In this document: positions 14,732-21,100 of the stretch, piece after piece
How positions within the stretch are numbered: the stretch's first letter is position 1
Layout of the letters: each line of letters starts with the position of its first letter
Assembly (NCBI GenBank): GCA_024508855.1
Contig: JANINJ010000034.1
Coordinates: forward strand, 1-47,380
DNA length: 47,380 bases
Direction of reading: 5' to 3'
DNA from: Xanthobacteraceae bacterium
GTDB lineage: Bacteria > Pseudomonadota > Alphaproteobacteria > Rhizobiales > Xanthobacteraceae
Made by a program: the position numbers and the translations under genes
The notes under the pieces: model-generated
Database searches by the model: none
The model's input: only the letters and a program-made list of their open reading frames with translations
Told to the model about the DNA's origin: nothing

Positions 14732-15289
14732 TCAGCGGATGGCGGTCACGCAGCGCTTCTTGACCCAGCTGGCGATCGCCGCACCGCTGCGGCCGATCGT
14801 GACGACGGCGCTGGTCGGGAGCTGACCCATCCCCAGCACGTACCGCCAGAAGTACGGGTTCGTCGCGAGACCCCACGCCACACCGATCGGAACGCCGACA
14901 CCGAAGATGCAGCCCACGAAGTTCACGGTCTTGCCCCAGCTGTACCTCAGGCCGCGCCACGGGTCGAAACCGACGAGCTCGAGACCGCCGAGGTCGGCGG
15001 CGGAGACCTCCTCAGCGGGAAGCGCGGCATCCTCGGCCACGCCCGCCGACTGAACCGCCGGACTGCTCTGCTCGGCCGGGCTGACAGCGGCGTCTGCTCG
15101 GTCGGGGTGAGGCTCGACCACGCCCTTGCTGCCGAGCGCGACCAGCAGCGCCACGACCAGCGTGACGACGACGGCCTTCGTCAGCCGGACCGCGCGACGA
15201 AGCGCGCCCCGAGCGTCAGCGGTGGACGGGCTGGTGAGCGTCGGCACGTCGTTGGTGACGTGCGATCGGACGCTGATCGTGTTCGTCAT
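14732..15289 (-). CDS. ECF-controlled exported protein with hydrophobic, cationic C-terminus
   Basis: A 185-residue protein. Residues ~35-58 form a signal or membrane segment (RLTKAVVVTLVVALLVALGS). An acidic Ala/Ser-rich region of ~45 residues follows. The C-terminal ~75 residues are hydrophobic and glycine-rich with two Cys and a basic end (VNFVGCIFGVGVPIGVAWGL ... SWVKKRCVTAIR). No family is recognised. The layout of leader, acidic pro-like region and hydrophobic cationic tail resembles a secreted bacteriocin-like precursor, but a plain membrane protein is equally possible. A promoter matching that of the adjacent sigma-factor gene lies at 15386-15414. Confidence 0.7.
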   Translation of the reverse strand: MTNTISVRSHVTNDVPTLTSPSTADARGALRRAVRLTKAVVVTLVVALLVALGSKGVVEPHPDRADAAVSPAEQSSPAVQSAGVAEDAALPAEEVSAADLGGLELVGFDPWRGLRYSWGKTVNFVGCIFGVGVPIGVAWGLATNPYFWRYVLGMGQLPTSAVVTIGRSGAAIASWVKKRCVTAIR

Positions 15290-15385
15290 GCGAACTCACT
15301 CCTTCGGGAAGGGCCTGGGGGTGCCCAGGGCCGGGTCTCCCCGTCCGTCCCAGGGTTCTCCCGGGGGGACGGGCTTCGCCGATAG

Positions 15386-15414
15386 AGACGAGACGGCGCC
15401 ACGGATTTCCACGG
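15386..15414 (-). promoter_or_regulatory. ECF-type promoter, leftward copy
   Basis: On the minus strand, CCGTGGAAATC (15414-15404) is followed after exactly 11 bases by CTCGTCT (15392-15386). GGAAAT and CGTC are typical -35 and -10 elements for ECF sigma factors. The rightward copy at 15445-15473 has the same two blocks and the same 11-bp gap. It would transcribe the gene at 14732-15289 with a leader of about 90 bases. Confidence 0.8.
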
Positions 15415-15444
15415 CTCATTTTTCTTTTTCTTTTTCAGTGGAAT

Positions 15445-15473
15445 CCGTGGAAATCGGCACGTCGCACTCGTCT
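15445..15473 (+). promoter_or_regulatory. ECF-type promoter, rightward copy (autoregulation)
   Basis: CCGTGGAAATC (15445-15455), an 11-base gap, then CTCGTCT (15467-15473), matching the leftward promoter block for block. The two point away from each other across a T-rich tract (CATTTTTCTTTTTCTTTTTC, 15417-15436). The expected transcript start is near 15480, almost exactly at a GTG (15481) that opens the long form of the sigma gene, so a leaderless message is possible. Confidence 0.8.
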
Positions 15474-15600
15474 GAAAGACGTGAGATCTGTCCAAACCGG
15501 GGCCCTGGTGGCCAGGCCGGCAGCTCTGCCCGAGTCCGGATGTGCGCCTGCGCGTGGACGCGACCCCCGGGACCGAAGCAGTCTGGCAGGATCCTCAGGC

Positions 15601-16131
15601 GTGACGAGCGACGAGGAGTGGGGCCAGCTCACGGCTCAGTTCTTCGCCGAGAACTATCAGCGCCTGTACCGGCTCGCTATGTACCTGTGTCGCAACCAGC
15701 ACAACGCCGAGGATCTCCTCAGCGTGACGATGGTGAAGGTCGCAGAGTCGTGGTTCAGCGCGCGGAAGCAGACGCCCGGTTGGGCCGCCACGATCATGCG
15801 CAACGCCTTCAAAGACGACCTCAAGAAGCGCGACTCCCGTCACCGTGAGGTACCCCTCCAAGAAGGGCAGCCTGGCTGGATTGTGGACGACCCCGCCGTG
15901 ATGGCCCTGAACCGCGAGCAAGCGCAGATCTTCGTGGAAGGGATGACAAGGGAGGAGCTTGCGGTGTTCGCAGGTGTCCTCGCGGAGAAGACGTACGAAC
16001 AGATCGCGGCGGAGCTCGGCTGCCGCAAGTCCAAGGTGGGGAAGGTCCGTCAGCGGTATAGGGACAGGGCAGCCGCGGCCGGCCTCGACATCGAAGACCA
16101 CCCGAAAACTGGGACGAGGACGCAGTCATGA
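15601..16131 (+). CDS. ECF (sigma-70 family) RNA polymerase sigma factor
   Basis: A 176-residue sigma factor (from GTG 15601). The sigma2 region contains FAENYQRLYRLAMYLCRNQHNAEDLLSVTMVKV, matching the helix that binds core polymerase and the -10. The sigma4 helix-turn-helix is TYEQIAAELGCRKSKVGKVRQRYRDRA. An alternative GTG at 15481 adds ~40 residues without family similarity but lies at the predicted transcript start, so the true start is uncertain. It likely drives its own operon and the divergent gene at 14732-15289. Its stop overlaps the next start (ATGA), which often marks a sigma/anti-sigma pair. Confidence 0.88.
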   Translation: MTSDEEWGQLTAQFFAENYQRLYRLAMYLCRNQHNAEDLLSVTMVKVAESWFSARKQTPGWAATIMRNAFKDDLKKRDSRHREVPLQEGQPGWIVDDPAVMALNREQAQIFVEGMTREELAVFAGVLAEKTYEQIAAELGCRKSKVGKVRQRYRDRAAAAGLDIEDHPKTGTRTQS

Positions 16132-16877
16132 GCATCCGCAACGTTCGCGTCGACTACGCCGCTATCGAGGCTGCCGTCGCAGCGGGACTCCGGGCGCGTC
16201 GCCGTCGACGACGGGCCGCAGTCGCGGTGGGCGGTGCCGGGGCCGCAGCCGTAGCTCTCGTCGCCGGGCTGCTCGTATCGGGCGGGTCTGACGGCCAGGC
16301 CGTCCACGACCCTAAGCGACCTCCTGTCCCCGTCACGGACGCGTCCGGTCGACGCCTGATGGAGGTATGCGCGACCTCGTTGAAGTCCAAGAAGGCGACC
16401 GAGGGGACCTTTGCTGTCAACCCAGCTCAGACCTTCGCGATCGCGCTCGTTCGCGATGACAACGAGGCCATCCGGTGCACCAGCGAGGACGGTGATCTTT
16501 ACAGGCTCAAGGTCTCGTACATCCCGCTCACCGATGGGTCCGCGGAGACTGTGGTCCCCGACGCCTGGCGCGAAACGGGATCATCGGACGGGCTTACCTA
16601 CGCCGCCGCCGTCATCGCCACGGGCGGCGGCGGCCCTTGGGTCGGGGGAAGCGACTTCACCATCGGCCCGAAGAAGCAGGTTCTTCGTCATGAGGGAACC
16701 CTCAACCTCGCGCTCGTCCAGCGTCCCCGACCGCTAACCGCCGATCAGTACATCGTCGTGGGCCTCCTCGACGCACCCGGCGGCTGCATGTGCGGGTCCA
16801 CCATCCAGATCTACGGGGAAGAGGCCGACCCCAGCGGCGACAGTCGGACGTTCGTACCGCCAGACACAGGCGGGTAG
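16128..16877 (+). CDS. Membrane-anchored putative anti-sigma or sensor protein
   Basis: A 249-residue protein with a ~30-residue cytoplasmic N-terminus (MSIRNVRVDYAAIEAAVAAGLRARRRRRR), one membrane segment (VAVGGAGAAAVALVAGLLVSG) and a ~190-residue outer domain with several Cys (one cluster GGCMCGS). Coupling to the sigma gene by ATGA suggests it modulates that factor in response to an outside signal. The cytoplasmic part is shorter than a classical anti-sigma domain and no zinc motif is present, so it may be a new type or a co-regulated envelope protein. Confidence 0.7.
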   Translation: MSIRNVRVDYAAIEAAVAAGLRARRRRRRAAVAVGGAGAAAVALVAGLLVSGGSDGQAVHDPKRPPVPVTDASGRRLMEVCATSLKSKKATEGTFAVNPAQTFAIALVRDDNEAIRCTSEDGDLYRLKVSYIPLTDGSAETVVPDAWRETGSSDGLTYAAAVIATGGGGPWVGGSDFTIGPKKQVLRHEGTLNLALVQRPRPLTADQYIVVGLLDAPGGCMCGSTIQIYGEEADPSGDSRTFVPPDTGG

Positions 16878-16896
16878 CAAGACGACCTGCGAGAAG

Positions 16897-18141
16897 CTAC
16901 GTGAGCGAGCGTAGAAGCCTGCTCGCCGCGGCGTACGTGGTGTCTTGTGCTGGATCCCCGGCCACGACGGCCGCTATCCGTAGCTCTGCGGGCGGGTGCG
17001 TCGCGTACCGGCCGTGCCGGCGACGGGTCTCGGGCCGGGAGTCCCATTCCTCGAGGAGCTGCAGCGCCTCGAGGGCAGCGTCGGGACCGAAGCGTCGGGT
17101 TGCGATCAGGTCGCACCGCAGCTCGGTAGCCCGCGAGCGCCAGGCCGACCTGCGGGACTGCAGCACGACGTCGGGCCACCGCAGCAACGTCATGACTCCG
17201 AGCGCGAGCGGCACCAGCGCCAGGGCGAGCGCGAGCAGGATCAGGACCGGCAGGCCGTCGCCCAGGAGGACCAGCAGCGCGCCGCCGAGGGCGTAGGCGC
17301 CGCCGAGGGCGACTACCGCCGCGCCCGCGGTGCGGGCGAGCGTGCGGCCCGTCCACGCGAGACGAGCACGAAGGCTGAGGTCGTCCGCGACCAGGTGCGC
17401 GCACTCGTGTGCGAGCGACCACCGCAGCGCGTCGTCGCTGGCCCTACGTACGGCGAGCAGCGGCACTTCGATGCGAACCGGGTCCGTGCCGCGGCGCGAG
17501 GCCACCGGCCTGCGGATCGCCATCACGGGGCCAGGGTCGGCGGTGATGCTCGCCTGGACGTCTCCGACGTCGGCGGCGACCTCCTCGAGCAGTTGCTCGA
17601 CGCGACCGCGCTCCGCCGCCGTCGGGCCTACAGGTGGCCGACGAAGCTCGCGGCCGCGAGGATGGCCGCGACCGACGTCGACGAGGCCCGGGAGCTCGGC
17701 GCAGTAGATCTGCGCCAGACGCTCGTGCGCCGCCGTGCTGATCACCGTGATGCCGGCGTCGTCGATCAGCGGCACCAGGTGCTCGAAGATCCTGCGACGC
17801 AGCCGCCCGCCAGCGCCGGTCCCCGGACGGGCGCACAGGTGGTCCTCTCGCTGCCACACGGCGCCCCGCTTGGCCGCGATCGCGAAGACCGCGTCGCGCT
17901 CAGGGCTCATGTAGTAGCGCCTGCTCGGGCTGAGCATCTTGGCGACGAACAGCGCCCACATCAGCGGGAGGTAGATCAACCACAGCACGCCCGTGGCGAC
18001 GTTGTAGGTGCGCGCCGCCCTGGACGAGGCCCGGCGCCGCGCGCCGTGCGCGAAGCCGCCTAGCATCCACCAGGTCACGCGGAACGTGTCTCGTGGGCGA
18101 GGGCTCACCGCGCCCGGCACGCTGGGCGGCTTCTCCGGCAC
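16897..18141 (-). CDS. HExxH membrane zinc metalloprotease (M48/M56-like)
   Basis: A 414-residue protein with one membrane segment near residues 50-70 (GVLWLIYLPLMWALFVAKML) and a long hydrophobic pair near 270-320. Between them is SLAHECAHLVADD, a zinc-protease HExxH site, and downstream ATELRCDLIATRRFGPDAALEAL holds a likely third zinc ligand Glu, as in HtpX/M48 proteases. The GTG at 18141 follows GAGGAGAGGGAAG. It is 27 bp downstream of the giant methylase/helicase on the same strand and probably ends the transfer transcript. A role in processing envelope or channel components is a guess. Confidence 0.75.
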   Translation of the reverse strand: MPEKPPSVPGAVSPRPRDTFRVTWWMLGGFAHGARRRASSRAARTYNVATGVLWLIYLPLMWALFVAKMLSPSRRYYMSPERDAVFAIAAKRGAVWQREDHLCARPGTGAGGRLRRRIFEHLVPLIDDAGITVISTAAHERLAQIYCAELPGLVDVGRGHPRGRELRRPPVGPTAAERGRVEQLLEEVAADVGDVQASITADPGPVMAIRRPVASRRGTDPVRIEVPLLAVRRASDDALRWSLAHECAHLVADDLSLRARLAWTGRTLARTAGAAVVALGGAYALGGALLVLLGDGLPVLILLALALALVPLALGVMTLLRWPDVVLQSRRSAWRSRATELRCDLIATRRFGPDAALEALQLLEEWDSRPETRRRHGRYATHPPAELRIAAVVAGDPAQDTTYAAASRLLRSLT

Positions 18142-18168
18142 GGCTTCCCTCTCCTCGCTGCGAGTCTG

Positions 18169-21100
18169 TCAGCGGCTCAACGGACGCCCCGGCGCCCGAG
18201 GCGCCACCGCTGCCGATCGGTCGACCTGTGCCTCCCCTGCACCCGCTCCTGCCGGCGCAGCGCTGGGCTGCGCGAACGTCGTCGACGTCGGCCGTCGGCC
18301 GTGCCCGGATGCCTCGAGCGCGGCACGCGCTGCGTCACTCAGCTCCGGTCCGTCGCCGTCCACGACCGCCGCCGATGCGGGCGGGGCGTTCTCGGGCTCG
18401 GCCTGGGCAGAGAGGGCGGCGTCGACGTCGTCGACCCGCTGCTTCGCCGCGACCAGGTCCTCGGCGTGCGGGAACGGGCGTCCGAGCTTGCTCTCGACGT
18501 CGTCGAGGATCCGGCTCGCCTCAACGATCTCGGATTCGTAGGTGCTGATCCGCTTGCCGATCGCCGTGGCCTTGTTCTCGATGCTGCGGATCAGGCCGAC
18601 GCTCGCCGCCTGCAGCTCGCGCAGGCTGGTCCGGTGCGCGGAGCCGGGCACGCCGGCCAGCGCGACCACCGCCATGTGCTCGGGGTTGCGGTCGATCGCC
18701 GGCGCACGATCGCCGGTCACGGTCACGTCGTGACCGGCGACGGTGCCGAGCACGAGCGGTTCGTCGTACCGCGACGTCGACAAGATCACCTGGTGGTTGC
18801 GGGTAGCCCACGAGGCCACCGCGGCCGCAGCGTCGGCCCGCGAGGTGAACACGGCGCCCGCGACCGTCATCCGGAACGCGTCGCCGGTCGTGTCGATCGT
18901 GCGGCCCGCCGCAGTCCGCAGCTCGTCGACGTCGCGCTGGCGGGTCTCGATCTTCCCTTCGGCGCTGTGCCGGGTCTGGCGCAGCGCGGCCTGGGCGCGG
19001 TGGTGCGCGACCTCTTGGCGGCGCAGCTTCTGGTACGCGGCGTCGGCGTTGGCCTTCTCCAGCACCAGCGGGTTGCCGGAGGCCAGTGCCTTGGCCTCGG
19101 CGGCCGAGAGGGCGGTATCGCCGATGTCCTCGATCTCGCGGGTGTCGAGGCGGCCCTTCATCACCTGGGCGATGAAGGTCGCCTTGCGGCCCACGGTCTG
19201 CCACGAGTACGCGTCGAAGGAACGCTCGACGACGTAGCGGAAGATCGCGACCTCGTCGTTCTGGTTGCCCTGGCGGATGCCCCGGCCGTCGCGCTGCTCG
19301 AGGTCGGCTGGCCGCCACGGGCAGTCGACGTGGTGCATTGCCGAGAGCCGGTTCTGGACGTTCGTGCCGACACCCATCTTGGCGGTCGACCCGATCAGCA
19401 CCGCCACGTGGCCAGCACGCGCCGAGGCGAACAGCCGAGCCTTGGCGGCGTCGTTCTTCGCCTCGTGGATGAACCGGACGGCGTCGGGCGCCATGCCGCC
19501 CTCGATCAGCTTGCGCCGCAGCTCGGTGTAGGCATCCCACCTGGTCTCGTGCGGGGTGCCCAAGTCGCTGAACACCAGCTGGAGGCTGCCGCGCACCGGG
19601 CTCGGCTCGCCCGTGGCCTCGTCGACGTAGACGTTGCCGCGGTTCTCGCGCCAGTGCTCGAGGATGCGGCCTGCGACCGCGTCGAGCTTGACCGTGCCGC
19701 TCTGCTGCGCGGTCTGGTCGACCAGCCGCAGGTCGAGCGCGGCCTTCCGGCCGTCGGTCGAGATCAACAGCATGTTGTCCTCGTGCGCGCTGACCTGGCG
19801 GCTCGCGACCTTCTCGGCCCGGTCTGCGATCGCGCCGATGTACTCCTCGAGCTCGGGGGTCGGCTGCAGCACGACAGTCTCGACGTCGCGCTTGCCGTCG
19901 CTGGCCCGCGGTGCCAGCTCGGGCACCGGGAGGTCGAGGTCCTCGGCCGTCTTCACGTCTGCGAAGACGTGCCACATGCGCAGCATCTCGGGGACGTTCT
20001 GGAACTTCGCGAACCGGGTCTTGAGGCGGAACCCGCCCGCGGGACCCATCTCCATCTCGGTGACCTGCGAGCCGAAGGTGGCCGCCCAGCCGTCGAACGA
20101 CGTCACGCCGGCAGCGGCCAGCAGATCGGGGCGCAGGTAGCGCTGCATCACGTACGCCTCGGTCACCGAGTTCGCCAGCGGTGTCGCGGTGGCCATCGTG
20201 GCCACCCGATCGCCGTACGTCTGGCGCAGGTACTCCAGCTTCATGTGCAGGTCGGTGGCCTGCTGGGATCCCTCGATCGCCGCGTCACGGATGTTCGAGA
20301 CGGTCGCGAGGTTCTTGTACATGTGCGCCTCGTCGACCACCAGATAGTCGATCCCGGTGTCCTGGAAGTTCACCCCCGGGTCGCGCGGCATCGCGAGTGC
20401 CTTCTTGTGCCGCTCCTCGACGGCCAGGATCCGCTTCTCGATCCGCTTCACGCTCATGCTCTCGGCCGCCTTCGCGGCCTCCAGCCCGGCCCGGAGCTCG
20501 GTGAGCTGCTGGTCGATGTAGCGGGCCTCGAAGTCGCCGGAGAGCCCGATCTTCTTGAACGCACCCTGCGTCACGATGATCGCGTCCCAATCGTTCGCGG
20601 CCGCGCGGGCCACGAACAGCCGGCGCTTGTCGCCGGTCAGGTCGGCGGTCGACGCCGCGAGCACCCGCGCCCGCGGGTACGCCTGCAGCCACTCGCGGCT
20701 GAACTGCTCGAGCATGTGGTTGGGAACCACGATCGCCGGCTTCGAGACGAGGCCCATCCGCTTCATCTCGGTGGCGCCGCAGATCATCTCGAGCGTCTTG
20801 CCGGCACCGACCTGGTGGAACAGGCCCACCGACGGCTCGGCGATCATCCGGGCCACGGCGGCCCGCTGGTGCGGGCGCAGCGTGATCGACGCGGTCAGCC
20901 CGGGCAGGGTCAGGTAGTCGCCCGCCTCGGCGTAGTCGCGCAGCCGGATCGAGTTGAACCGTCGGTTGTAGATCTCGGCGAGCTCGCTGGCCCGCTGCGG
21001 GTCTTCCCAGACCCACTCGGAGAACCGCTCCTGCAGCGCGTCGGCCTTCTCCTGGGCGGCCGTCGTCTCGACCGGGTTGAGCACCCGACGTTTGCGCCCA

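Noticed and set aside
18147-18156. GAGGAGAGGG copies as simple Shine-Dalgarno sequences
   Set aside because: This copy does serve as a ribosome-binding site for the protease gene, but most other copies lie within genes or in the wrong orientation, so that explanation does not cover the set.
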